Assembly (NCBI GenBank): GCA_963810555.1
Contig: CAWENX010000005.1
Span: forward strand, 248,001 to 312,000
Length of the DNA stretch: 64,000 bases
Origin: G963677325 sp963810555
GTDB taxonomy: Bacteria > Bacteroidota > Bacteroidia > Bacteroidales > Prolixibacteraceae
Direction of reading: 5' to 3'
How positions within the stretch are numbered: position 1 is the first letter of the stretch; the number at the start of each line of letters is the position of its first letter. Positions 8,910-16,508 of the stretch are shown here, piece by piece. The position numbers were made by a program, and so were the translations under genes. Below the pieces are notes generated by a model. That model was not told the origin of the DNA. It searched no databases and saw only the letters and a program-made list of their open reading frames with translations.

Positions 8910-10223
8910 TTATAATAATTCACTTTCTAAAAATTTTAAAATATTCTCACTTGCAGACAATCCATTTGGAGGAAGTGTTACTTTATTTAAAAAATCATAA
9001 CGAATAGATTTCATCCAATCCTTTTCATTTATAACGACATCCTCTATAAAATTAATAACTTGAATTGAATTCCTAGATTGATAATGGACAGCTAAAGCCA
9101 TATCTCCATACTTGCTCCATTGTTTCATTACTTTTTCATCTCGTACCATAAATAAACTCGGTTTCCCAGTAATTAAATACTCAGTAATAAAAGAACCACT
9201 ATCATGAATTAAGGCGTCTGAACTTAAAAATAAGTCAATATAATCAGAACATTCAAGTTGACCATTTTCTAAATTTTTCCATTTCTCATAATAAATATCA
9301 GTTTTTTCTATTCCCCAATTTGAGTCTTTCTCAAGTTTAATTCTTAATAATGGATGAGGTTTAAATGCAATTTGAATTTTATCTTTATATCTTTGCGCTA
9401 TTTCTAGAAAAAAATAACAGTACTCAAGAAAATTCGACATCCTATTCATTTCGTTCATTAAATGATGTGGTGCCCAAATTATGCGTTTAATTTTTCTGCT
9501 CTTATTTTTCCATACATCCTTATAAGAAGTATTTTTGGATACTAATCTATCACAACCTGGATAACCAGTTACAACCATATTGCGACCTTTTATCCTTTGA
9601 ATGCTTGAAGCTATTTCTTTGTGAATAGTTGTTTCACAAAATATTTTCCATAATAAATTATGGAAATCCAAATCATAAAATTCTTTGTAATTAGTTGTCA
9701 TTATTGCATATGGCACATAACAGGTCAGTGTGTCAATAAATCTATTAATATAATATTTCTCATTAGTCAATCCCCTATAAGGATTTGTATAAAATATTAT
9801 GTCGGGTTTAATTATTTTCTTAACATCTAAATAGGTCTTATCAATAGTGTTATAAGCTTTAACTACATTGTAATTTTTATCTTTAAATATTTGGAAGGTT
9901 CTTTCCATTTCAGCAATCATGTAATCAATACCATTATTGATTATAGGACAAACTATAATAATAGGTTCAAAAGAAATGTGTTTTGACATTAATTTATATA
10001 ATTCATCATATTTCCAAACGGAAGAGTAAAGAGCGAAAAATGCCACTTTGATTTTATCTTTATCTTTCAATTTTTTTACTGCCTTTTTATGTCGACAGGA
10101 TATAAATTTGATTAATAAAGGCTCAGCAATAGATTTGTTGTATTTGCAGTTTATGTTTTTATAAACAATTTTTACTGAAGTTAATGTAAATTTGGCTATT
10201 ACCTTTTTAAGGATTCTTTTCAT
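8910..10223 (-). CDS. CDP-glycerol/CDP-ribitol phosphotransferase-like protein (TagB/TagF family)
   Basis: About 437 residues from an ATG at 10223, 8 bp after the previous stop; a TTG at 10256 in the same frame would overlap the upstream gene and is less likely. The C-terminal half has the TagF-type features: RIIWAPHHLMNE, IAFKPHPLLR and SSDALIHDSGSFITEYL, followed by GKPSLFMVRD. Members move polyol phosphate from a CDP-polyol to a growing chain or to a sugar. An N-terminal basic and amphipathic region can bind membrane. Next to CDP-polyol synthesis genes the likely role is adding ribitol-phosphate (or similar) to the repeat unit. It could be a polymerase or a single-step transferase; sequence does not tell. 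Confidence 0.85.
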   Translation of the reverse strand: MKRILKKVIAKFTLTSVKIVYKNINCKYNKSIAEPLLIKFISCRHKKAVKKLKDKDKIKVAFFALYSSVWKYDELYKLMSKHISFEPIIIVCPIINNGIDYMIAEMERTFQIFKDKNYNVVKAYNTIDKTYLDVKKIIKPDIIFYTNPYRGLTNEKYYINRFIDTLTCYVPYAIMTTNYKEFYDLDFHNLLWKIFCETTIHKEIASSIQRIKGRNMVVTGYPGCDRLVSKNTSYKDVWKNKSRKIKRIIWAPHHLMNEMNRMSNFLEYCYFFLEIAQRYKDKIQIAFKPHPLLRIKLEKDSNWGIEKTDIYYEKWKNLENGQLECSDYIDLFLSSDALIHDSGSFITEYLITGKPSLFMVRDEKVMKQWSKYGDMALAVHYQSRNSIQVINFIEDVVINEKDWMKSIRYDFLNKVTLPPNGLSASENILKFLESELL

Positions 10224-10231
10224 TATAAAAA

Positions 10232-11563
10232 TTAAACATATTGCTTTAAATTCCAATGTATAAGAAAGTCGTCAACCCGTTGCAAGTCCACAAAGAATGA
10301 ATCATGGATGCTTCCCATTTGATCCACTTTTTTTGCCACATCATTAAAATACGTCATTTCCAAACCTACATAATCTGCAATTGTTGAAAAAAAAGAGAAA
10401 GGTAGATTAAAGTTAGTAAAACACAACACTTTGCATTTTGGTTCACAGAATAATAAGTTACTAAAAGCTGCGCCGCTTGTTCCTACAATAAACTCCGCTC
10501 CATTAAACATTGTAACCTGTTCTGGAATTGAATATTCTTCCGGAGATACCTTTATAAATCCAATATTCTCCATTTTTGCAAAGACTTCATCTTCATTGTA
10601 TTTTCTGCGGTTACTAGCATTGTTGCGAGACAAAAATATCCGTTTAGGAAAAGATTTTTCAATTTTACATTTCAGTAATTTCTCTCGCAAAAATCCAAGC
10701 GTTTCTAAGTCAAACACGGAGTCTTCTGGTAATACTTTAGAATTTTTTAAGTAATTTGGTGCGCAAATCACAGCCTCTGGCAGTAAATACAATTCTTTGA
10801 CAACGCACCTTTCTCCATTCTCTATGGCAATAATTTCTCTGTTATCGTCATTTAATATTTTTAAAAGTTCGTTATATTGAGGTACTTCCAGAACTATTTT
10901 ATCAATCAACAAGGGAATATCTTTATAGGCAACGTTGGCCTGCAGATAATAAAACTTAGATAAAACTTCAAAAATCAAGTGAAAGTAATTCCATGAAAAA
11001 TTTGCCGTAAGCTTAACTCCCTTTTCTATTGTTCTAATTGAAGGCGAGTATTTTACTAATAAATTACTATTCTTGTATGCCTTAATTCCTCCATCGGTAT
11101 AAGAATATCTGGAATCTTTATCGTGAAACTTCAGATCATATACAGCCTTATCGCCATCTAACAATATTAGATTTGAATTACCCAATATTTGCACCGAATT
11201 TATCAATAGATCGGATAATTCATATTTCCCCGAAAATTTAAGAGATTCTTCGTTATTGAGTTGTTTGTCAGGCCAAAAGGCTGGTGCAGAAAATGAATAA
11301 CAAATATTTCTTTTATTCAGTTCTGTAATGAAAGTAGAATGAAGTTTTAAATTTTCTTTTAATGAAATAAAACTTCTGACTTCCAGATTGAATAACCGAA
11401 GAAATATTTTAAAAGTATAACTATGTAATATATCAATATTTAAACTAACAATAAAATTAAATAATAACAACTTAAATTTATAAAACAGTGTCCAAATATA
11501 AACCAGTACATGCCAGAATATTTTAGGTAATACCTTCTTTAGTAGTTTTTTAACATTTTTCAT
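10232..11563 (-). CDS. Glycosyltransferase family 61 protein (DUF563-like)
   Basis: 443 residues. The first about 45 residues are basic and hydrophobic (membrane-associated N-terminus). The C-terminal half carries FPKRIFLSRNNASNRRKYNE, ENIGFIKVSPEEYSIPEQV and FIVGTSGAAFSNLLFC, matching the conserved GT61 block where an R-rich strand is followed by a G-T/H-SGA-type motif. Family members are inverting transferases, xylosyltransferases among them; the bacterial ones sit in capsule and O-antigen clusters. It is 6 bp downstream of the aminotransferase gene, so co-expressed with dTDP-amino sugar synthesis. The donor is unknown. Confidence 0.8.
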   Translation of the reverse strand: MKNVKKLLKKVLPKIFWHVLVYIWTLFYKFKLLLFNFIVSLNIDILHSYTFKIFLRLFNLEVRSFISLKENLKLHSTFITELNKRNICYSFSAPAFWPDKQLNNEESLKFSGKYELSDLLINSVQILGNSNLILLDGDKAVYDLKFHDKDSRYSYTDGGIKAYKNSNLLVKYSPSIRTIEKGVKLTANFSWNYFHLIFEVLSKFYYLQANVAYKDIPLLIDKIVLEVPQYNELLKILNDDNREIIAIENGERCVVKELYLLPEAVICAPNYLKNSKVLPEDSVFDLETLGFLREKLLKCKIEKSFPKRIFLSRNNASNRRKYNEDEVFAKMENIGFIKVSPEEYSIPEQVTMFNGAEFIVGTSGAAFSNLLFCEPKCKVLCFTNFNLPFSFFSTIADYVGLEMTYFNDVAKKVDQMGSIHDSFFVDLQRVDDFLIHWNLKQYV

Positions 11564-11569
11564 CTTTTA

Positions 11570-12667
11570 TTAAAAACCGTTCACTAAACTAACTATTTTT
11601 TTTACTTCATTCTGTTCCATCATCGGACTCATCGGCAAACTTAACTCCTCATTATGAATCCGTTCTGTAATGGGAAAAGACCATTCATTCCATCCAGCAA
11701 AACATATCTGCTTATGAGCAGGTATTGGATAATGGATCAATGTTTGTACTCTATTTTCGCTTAAATATTGCCGAAGTTCCTCTCGGCGGGAAGTTCGTAT
11801 AGGGAAAATATGAAAAACATTTGCGTCCCAGTCAGATACCTTGGGGAGAATTATATCGGGATGTTTGATATTGCCGATATAATAGTGGGCTACCTCTTTA
11901 CGTTTGAGGTTATCCATTTTTAAGTACCTCAGCTTTACATTTAAGACAGCGGCTTGAATTTCATCTAACCGACTATTGAGTCCCTGATAATCACAAAAAT
12001 ATTTTTGATTTGAACCGTAGTTGCCAAGTGTACGAACAACTTTAGCTAATGTATCGTCATTAGTAGTTATCGCACCGGCATCGCCTATGGCTCCCAGGTT
12101 TTTGCCAGGATAAAAACTGTGTCCTGCTGCATCGCCCAATGAACCTGTTATTCGATCATTGAAATTACAGCCGTGAGCCTGCGCATTGTCTTCAATCAGT
12201 TTCAGTTTGAATTTATCAATCAACCGTTGAATTTCCGGGTGCATGGCATTCCTGCCATAAAGGTGGACAATCATAATCCCTTTGGTTCGTCCTGTAATCT
12301 TTTCTTCAACCAGAAAAGGATCAATGTTATAAGTATTGATATCCGGTTCTACCAGTACAGGTTTTAACCGATTATCAGTAATGGAGAGGATTGAGGCAAT
12401 ATAAGTGTTTGCCGGGACTATGATTTCATCGCCTTCTTTCATTATGCCCATTACCATATAGGCTTTTAGGATCAATCGCAATGCATCCAATCCGTTGGCT
12501 ACGCCTATGCAATATTTGGAGCCAATAAATTTTGCATATTCTTCTTCAAAATTCCTCACTTCATTTCCCAGCAAGTACCAGCCAGAATCAAGTACACGTT
12601 GGATAGCTTTGGATAATTCCGGTTCAAAGCTATCATTGATCTTTTTTAGGTCAAGAAATTTTATCAT
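11570..12667 (-). CDS. fdtB: FdtB-like dTDP-3-keto-6-deoxyhexose aminotransferase (DegT/DnrJ/EryC1/StrS)
   Basis: About 365 residues from the ATG at 12667 (MIKFLDLKKIN); a longer reading from 12715 overlaps the upstream gene and is unlikely. It is a PLP enzyme: GVANGLDALRLIL, EIIVPANTYIAS, IEDNAQAHG and FYPGKNLGAIGDAG, whose lysine (about K189 from the chosen start) forms the PLP aldimine. FdtB aminates dTDP-3-keto-6-deoxyhexose at C3 using glutamate. It lies directly after the FdtC-like gene with 5 bp between them, and two FdtA-like isomerases are further upstream, the standard gene set for Fuc3NAc or Qui3NAc. Which of the two is made depends on the isomerase stereochemistry. Confidence 0.9.
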   Translation of the reverse strand: MIKFLDLKKINDSFEPELSKAIQRVLDSGWYLLGNEVRNFEEEYAKFIGSKYCIGVANGLDALRLILKAYMVMGIMKEGDEIIVPANTYIASILSITDNRLKPVLVEPDINTYNIDPFLVEEKITGRTKGIMIVHLYGRNAMHPEIQRLIDKFKLKLIEDNAQAHGCNFNDRITGSLGDAAGHSFYPGKNLGAIGDAGAITTNDDTLAKVVRTLGNYGSNQKYFCDYQGLNSRLDEIQAAVLNVKLRYLKMDNLKRKEVAHYYIGNIKHPDIILPKVSDWDANVFHIFPIRTSRREELRQYLSENRVQTLIHYPIPAHKQICFAGWNEWSFPITERIHNEELSLPMSPMMEQNEVKKIVSLVNGF

Positions 12668-12672
12668 CCCCT

Positions 12673-13125
12673 TTATAAAATTGTTCGTATAAATTTTGCA
12701 GGACTGCCAAACCACAATTCATTATCAGGAATATCTTTGGTTACCAAACTGCCTGCTCCAATCATCGCGTTTTCACCAATGGTTACACCCCCCAAAATGA
12801 CCGAACCCGCCCCAATCGAGGCATTTTTCTTAATTAAGGTTCGTTGTAATTCATATGATTGTTTTGCTCTGGGGTATTTATCGTTGGTAAAAGTTACATT
12901 TGGGCCAATTTGCACGTTATCCTCCACGGTAATGCCGTCCCACAAATAGACTCCGTTTTTTATGGTCACATTATTGCCAATTTTAACATCATTCTCAATA
13001 AAACAATGTGCACATATATTACAATTTTCCCCAATAAAGGCATCCTTTAAAATGACACAATATTGCCATATTTTTGTTCCTATTCCAATCTTATTCGTAT
13101 GAACATCCGCAGTTGGGTGTATCAT
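12673..13125 (-). CDS. fdtC: FdtC-like dTDP-amino-sugar N-acetyltransferase (left-handed beta-helix)
   Basis: 150 residues built of hexapeptide repeats (for example IGENCNICAHCFIENDVKIG and VILGGVTIGENAMIGAGS), the left-handed parallel beta-helix fold of acyltransferases that work as trimers. Family members acetylate the 3-amino group of dTDP-3-amino-3,6-dideoxyhexose with acetyl-CoA. The start overlaps the upstream fdtA stop by 4 bp (ATGA), so they are coupled. The conserved N-D-K-Y-P-R loop (FTNDKYPRAKQ) is typical of the FdtC/QdtC and WbpD-like group. Context with FdtA and FdtB makes this assignment stronger than the fold alone. Confidence 0.88.
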   Translation of the reverse strand: MIHPTADVHTNKIGIGTKIWQYCVILKDAFIGENCNICAHCFIENDVKIGNNVTIKNGVYLWDGITVEDNVQIGPNVTFTNDKYPRAKQSYELQRTLIKKNASIGAGSVILGGVTIGENAMIGAGSLVTKDIPDNELWFGSPAKFIRTIL

Positions 13126-13532
13126 TTCTTTATGTCTTTAAATTCCTGGTAATCCCTTATATAATCTGTTTCATCATATTTTTGTGAGGCCAATACCATG
13201 CAAACTGAACCGGATGAAAACTCAAAAAGCTCTCTCCAGATTCCAGGCACCACCAAAAGCCCGTACTCAGGTCTGTTCAACTTTATTATCTTCTTATTTT
13301 TCCCGTCATCAAGCAATACATCAAAACTACCGCCGGCAGCTACTATTAACTGATAGAGTTCCCTGTGTGCATGTCCGCCACGATTCTCTCCACCCGGAAT
13401 ATCGTATAAATAATAAATTCTCCTGATGCGAAAGGGTACATTTTCTTCCCCTTCAACAATCGTGATATTGCCGGCCCGATTATGTATCTTTTTTAAAGGA
13501 ATTATGTAGCAATCGTAAATACTTGCCTTCAT
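13122..13532 (-). CDS. fdtA: FdtA-like dTDP-6-deoxy-hexose 3,4-ketoisomerase, canonical copy
   Basis: 136 residues, WxcM-like cupin. RAGNITIVEGE, IRRIYYLYDIPGGENRGGHA (to residue 55) with H54 and H56 as the two candidate catalytic histidines, GGSFDVLLDDGKNKK, GLLVVPGIWREL and VCMVLASQKYDETDYIRDY all match the family closely. It converts dTDP-4-keto-6-deoxyglucose to the 3-keto sugar used by FdtB two genes downstream. Because it is coupled to fdtC by a 4-bp overlap, this is the most likely working isomerase of the pathway. The dTDP-glucose precursor comes from RmlA (38217-39104); no RmlB is in the window. Confidence 0.9.
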   Translation of the reverse strand: MKASIYDCYIIPLKKIHNRAGNITIVEGEENVPFRIRRIYYLYDIPGGENRGGHAHRELYQLIVAAGGSFDVLLDDGKNKKIIKLNRPEYGLLVVPGIWRELFEFSSGSVCMVLASQKYDETDYIRDYQEFKDIKK

Positions 13533-13589
13533 TCGTCCTGATTTATTGAAACAGATGTCTAAGACTCCTTTGATATTTAATCATCAATA

Positions 13590-14033
13590 TTACAAGTTTC
13601 CCACTAACAATCCATTTTTCAATAATCCTTTGTAAATGAGAAACTCATGGTATTCCCGTATATAATCATTTTCAGAATATTTTGTGGAGCTTAGCACTAA
13701 AGCTAAAGAATTAGTAGAAAAATTTTCCATTTGACGCCATAATCCTGCCGGAATATTTAAACCATAATATGAACGATTTAATGAAAAGGTTTGTTTTTTA
13801 ATACCATCATCGATCACAACATCAAAACTGCCAGAAAGAGCAATAATTAACTCATGTTGCTTTTTAAAGGCATGTCCTCCCCGTATTTGTCCGCCCGGTA
13901 CATCAAATATCCAATAAGACCGTTCAATTTTAAAAGGGATATGATTTTCTTCCTCAATAAAAGAAAGGTTCCCTCGGGGGTCTTCAATTTTAGGTAGATG
14001 AATAATTTTTACATCAGATAGTTTAGAAAACAT
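13590..14033 (-). CDS. FdtA-like ketoisomerase paralogue lacking one active-site histidine
   Basis: 147 residues, same cupin family as the next gene downstream, from which 57 bp separate it. DPRGNLSFIEEEN, IERSYWIFDVPGGQIRGGHA and GSFDVVIDDGIKKQ are well kept, but the HxH pair reads H54-A-F56, so the second histidine is replaced by phenylalanine. The tail (YKGLLKNGLLVGNL) is longer than usual. It may have a different product stereochemistry, act as a partner subunit of the canonical copy, or be inactive. It is the first gene of the left-hand block, with about 1.4 kb of mostly degraded sequence upstream. Confidence 0.85.
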   Translation of the reverse strand: MFSKLSDVKIIHLPKIEDPRGNLSFIEEENHIPFKIERSYWIFDVPGGQIRGGHAFKKQHELIIALSGSFDVVIDDGIKKQTFSLNRSYYGLNIPAGLWRQMENFSTNSLALVLSSTKYSENDYIREYHEFLIYKGLLKNGLLVGNL

Positions 14034-14380
14034 AATTTTCTCAAACTTAAGAAATTAATTCTAAGTGTTCCATAAAAACAAGAAATTAAGATATATACAC
14101 AATTAAAATTTAAAGATTTTCAAAATTGAATTCATTTGTACCTGCGATCTATAACTTCAAGGGTACTGGGAGACTATATTTAATATTCTTTATTTATTTA
14201 AATGTTTAGAAATTACAATAAAAAATTTAATTTCCAAAATCCATCAGGGGGGAAAAAATAGCAAAGTAGTAAATGTAGGAAATGTAGTATTTACGAATTT
14301 CATGAATCTTTGACGAATTACGCGAAACTTTTTGGTAAGGCATTCATGCAGTCATGAAAATGTATCTTCGTTTTCTTCTT
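14034..14380. other. Non-coding AT-rich gap upstream of the left block
   Basis: About 350 bp with no supportable gene on either strand. It presumably holds the promoter of the FdtA-headed block, but no convincing TAnnTTTG/TTTG pair was found on the minus strand. At about 14255-14335 there are short repeats of roughly 9-10 bp period (AAATGTAG units, then ACGAATT units), similar in style to other intergenic gaps of the window. Confidence 0.4.
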
Positions 14381-14896
14381 TCATTTATCCCTTCCCCGTT
14401 TAAATCCGATTCGTTTTCTCTTATTTTGTTCAATCATGATCTTGTCCTTATCCAGAAGATAGCCTAAAGCCTGATAAATATCCTTAAACCGTCCTTCAAT
14501 TTCATTTAATCTGATAGTGATTGCTTTATAGGTCAATGCATATATTTTCGAATCATTACAAAGGCTCTCATAATGGCAATATTTACTTCAATTGCTTTTT
14601 CAGAATTCAGTACACTGCTTAACATAGCAAGGCCTTGTTCAGTAAATGCATAGGGAAGTTTTTGTGTCCCTCCACTTTTCTCAGTTTTTGATATCACAAT
14701 TTGTGACATCAAAATTTGTCATTCCTGTTTATTAAGCTGAAACATAAAATCATGAGGGAATCTTTTAATATTCCTCTTTTACTGCCTGATTAAGCGCCCG
14801 GGTTTCAACTTCATAAAGTGCTGCCAAGTCAAAATCGAGCATAACCTTGCATCCTCTTATATCATAGATTTTACTCTTAACCAGTTCAATTTCCAT
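14381..14896 (-). pseudogene. ORF6N domain protein, decayed
   Basis: Reading from an ATG at 14896 gives MEIELVKSKIYDIRGCKVML then DFDLAALYEVETRALNQAVK, the start of an ORF6N (phage anti-repressor-like DNA-binding) domain. A frameshift follows at about 14780, then RFPHDFMFQL, an in-frame TGA near 14720 where the family has tryptophan or similar, then ISKTEKSGGTQKLPYAFTEQ and GLAMLSSVLNSEKAIEVNI with IMRAFVMIRKY. A second frameshift is at about 14545; the end reads DIYQALGYLLDKDK...KRIGFK and stops at 14381. Two shifts plus a nonsense codon suggest genuine decay. Such genes are found in phages and as scattered single genes of Bacteroidota. Confidence 0.75.
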
Positions 14897-14947
14897 ATAA
14901 AACGACTTCAACAAATCTTTGACGAATTTTCACTAAAGGTTCAGGTG

Positions 14948-15047
14948 GTATCCACAAATAGACACAAATTCATCCACAAATAGACACAATTAGATTTTCA
15001 TTTGTGTGAATATGTCTCATTTTTGTGTGTATTTGTGGAAAAATCAA
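14948..15047. repeat. 11-bp-period array with inverted halves
   Basis: The left half (14950-14992) has two copies of an 18-bp unit, ATCCACAAATAGACACAA, spaced 22 bp, each made of two 11-bp subunits. The right half (about 15010-15047) carries the reverse-complement type, TTGTGTGTATTTGTGGA. A related TTTGTG array lies at 16465-16502, so the toxin-antitoxin genes are flanked by related sequence. Confidence 0.6.
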
Positions 15048-15091
15048 TTTCACTCCTCTGTCATAACCGAATCATTGATTCACAAATGGAT

Positions 15092-15340
15092 TTATAAAAA
15101 TTTGAAGGTTCTGAGAGAAGGGCGATCGAGCATCACATCAATTTTTTGATCTCCGATTATCTGAACAAGATCAGTTAAAAATCCCAATTCCGAATCCCGG
15201 GTAAGCCGCTGACCCTTTTTTTACTGATAAACAAGTCTATATCTCCACCCCGTTAATGATCTTTTGTCCCGGATCCTAAGACAAAACATTCACCAAATGA
15301 ATTTTCAAAGTCTAATTTATAAACAACTTGTACGAAACTT
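15092..15340 (-). pseudogene. MNT-type nucleotidyltransferase remnant
   Basis: In one frame the minus strand reads FGECFVLGSGTKD, a stop, then RGGDIDLFISKKR. After a frameshift near 15185 it reads LGFLTDLVQIIGDQKIDVML and DRPSLRTFKFL to a stop at 15092. The GS-x-RGGDIDLF core and the IGDQKIDV strand are those of the minimal nucleotidyltransferase family that pairs with HEPN toxins (MntA-type antitoxins, which AMPylate their HEPN partner). One stop and one or more shifts break it, and the N-terminus is not clear. No HEPN partner was seen beside it. It could be a degraded module or a gene spoiled by sequencing indels. Confidence 0.6.
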
Positions 15341-15455
15341 AACTCAGTATAGTTAATTTACCGAATGTTTCATTCCCTGATAATATTCGGTGAAATTTCC
15401 GGCCAAAAATCATTCACCAATCTAATCTAAACAAAGTTGAAAAGATTCCCTGAAA

Positions 15456-16070
15456 TCAGAATATATCAATTGCTTTGTCAATCAGGAATTCTTTTATTTC
15501 AGATTCATGTATTGAGGGAACAACAAATTCAACGGGTTCCGAATAGTCGATATCATCAAAATAACTAAGTTGCGCCCTGAACAGCTTTTCTGAAAACAAT
15601 TGTCCGAAAAGAATTTTAGATCTATCCGAAATCTCAGAAATTGAATAGTAATCTTTCAGGATAAAATACAAATCAACATAATCTTTCCATTTTGATCTTC
15701 TCCCCAATGCATAAGCTTTCATGGATGCCAAATCAAGCAAGGTCGGCATCCGGGCAAAATCTTCCACTTCTTTCTTTGCATTGATCTTAAAGGGATATTG
15801 GTAAAAAGTAAATTTTACATCATTTATAGTAAGGTTAACTTGTTCTGTGACCCTTCTTGTAATTATATATTTAAACTGAAAGGCTGATACCTTGTCGATA
15901 ATATTCTTAGGTCTTAACGGGCTGAATTTAAAAAAATCAAAATCAATAGACCTCCGGTGCCCTATATATAAAGCAATAGCGGTGCCTCCAACAAGATAGA
16001 ATTCCTTTCTGAATTGCCTGATAAGAGACAATAATTGAACCTGTTCCTTACTAAATATCCCGATGTGCAT
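15456..16070 (-). CDS. AbiEii/AbiGii-type nucleotidyltransferase (putative toxin)
   Basis: 204 residues. EFYLVGGTAIALYIGHRR followed by SIDFDFF (G28, G29, D43, D45) is the nucleotidyltransferase core of the AbiEii family, and RRSKWKDYVDLYFILKDYY near residues 130-148 matches the conserved KD-x-x-D-L motif after it. Family members are toxins of type IV-like toxin-antitoxin and abortive infection systems; characterised ones modify tRNA acceptor ends or proteins. The start overlaps the upstream small gene by 20 bp, so the two are coupled. The partner is not the usual AbiEi antitoxin. It could also be a non-toxic nucleotidyltransferase. Confidence 0.8.
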   Translation of the reverse strand: MHIGIFSKEQVQLLSLIRQFRKEFYLVGGTAIALYIGHRRSIDFDFFKFSPLRPKNIIDKVSAFQFKYIITRRVTEQVNLTINDVKFTFYQYPFKINAKKEVEDFARMPTLLDLASMKAYALGRRSKWKDYVDLYFILKDYYSISEISDRSKILFGQLFSEKLFRAQLSYFDDIDYSEPVEFVVPSIHESEIKEFLIDKAIDIF

Positions 16071-16332
16071 ATTTTCGAAACAACAATGAGAAGTAATGAA
16101 ATATTTCCGGGTAATAGTTTAATTTTTTTCTGCCTTCAAGATTAAAAAATACCTCTGAAATTCTTTCCATCCCCATAATTTCAACAAGGCGTTTGATGTC
16201 ATTTAATTCACCATAATTTAATGTAGTTTCGATCAAAAGTTCGTGGCTGATCTCCTCTTTTTTATCCTCAGGGGTGTACCAGAAAAGGGCGCTGTGCTCA
16301 CGGATAAATTGTTTTATTTCAGGACTATTCAT
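16051..16332 (-). CDS. Small partner protein of the AbiEii-type nucleotidyltransferase
   Basis: 93 residues, no membrane segment, predicted mostly helical: REHSALFWYTPEDKKEE, then LLIETTLNYGELNDIKRLVE, then MGMERISEVFFN. It ends 20 bp inside the nucleotidyltransferase gene. The pattern (short protein with an LFW start and a helical ...YGELNDIKRL... core) resembles small proteins that commonly precede AbiEii-like genes in Bacteroidota; I cannot name the family with certainty. Position and coupling suggest an antitoxin or specificity partner. No DNA-binding motif is clear. Confidence 0.65.
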   Translation of the reverse strand: MNSPEIKQFIREHSALFWYTPEDKKEEISHELLIETTLNYGELNDIKRLVEIMGMERISEVFFNLEGRKKLNYYPEIFHYFSLLFRKYAHRDI

Positions 16333-16460
16333 AGAATCCGTTTATTCAAATATACAAAAAATCCAGCCATTTACCCTATTCGGCACCACCTCCCCTTCTT
16401 CTCCTTTTCTCACCTTCCCTTTTTCAGATTTTTCGCATCTTCTATTTGCGTTTATTCATC

Positions 16461-16505
16461 TTCATTTGTGTGTATTTGTGGATTTTTGTGTCGATTTGTG
16501 GATAC
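16461..16505. repeat. TTTGTG array with 10-bp period
   Basis: TTTGTG occurs at 16465, 16475, 16485 and 16495, exactly 10 bp apart, just after the stop of the UDP-sugar dehydrogenase. It is the same sequence type as the right half of the 14948-15047 array. The intervening region holds the toxin-antitoxin pair and the MNT remnant. Confidence 0.6.
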
Positions 16506-16508
16506 CGA

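Noticed and set aside
8910..10256. Longer start of the TagF-like gene at 10256
   Set aside because: That codon is TTG and overlaps the upstream stop; the ATG at 10223 fits better.
11570..12715. Longer start of the aminotransferase at 12715
   Set aside because: It overlaps the upstream acetyltransferase gene by 43 bp and adds non-family residues; the ATG at 12667 begins at the conserved start.
14381..14896. ORF6N remnant as evidence of a prophage
   Set aside because: No integrase, capsid, terminase or attachment site lies nearby; such genes also occur singly.
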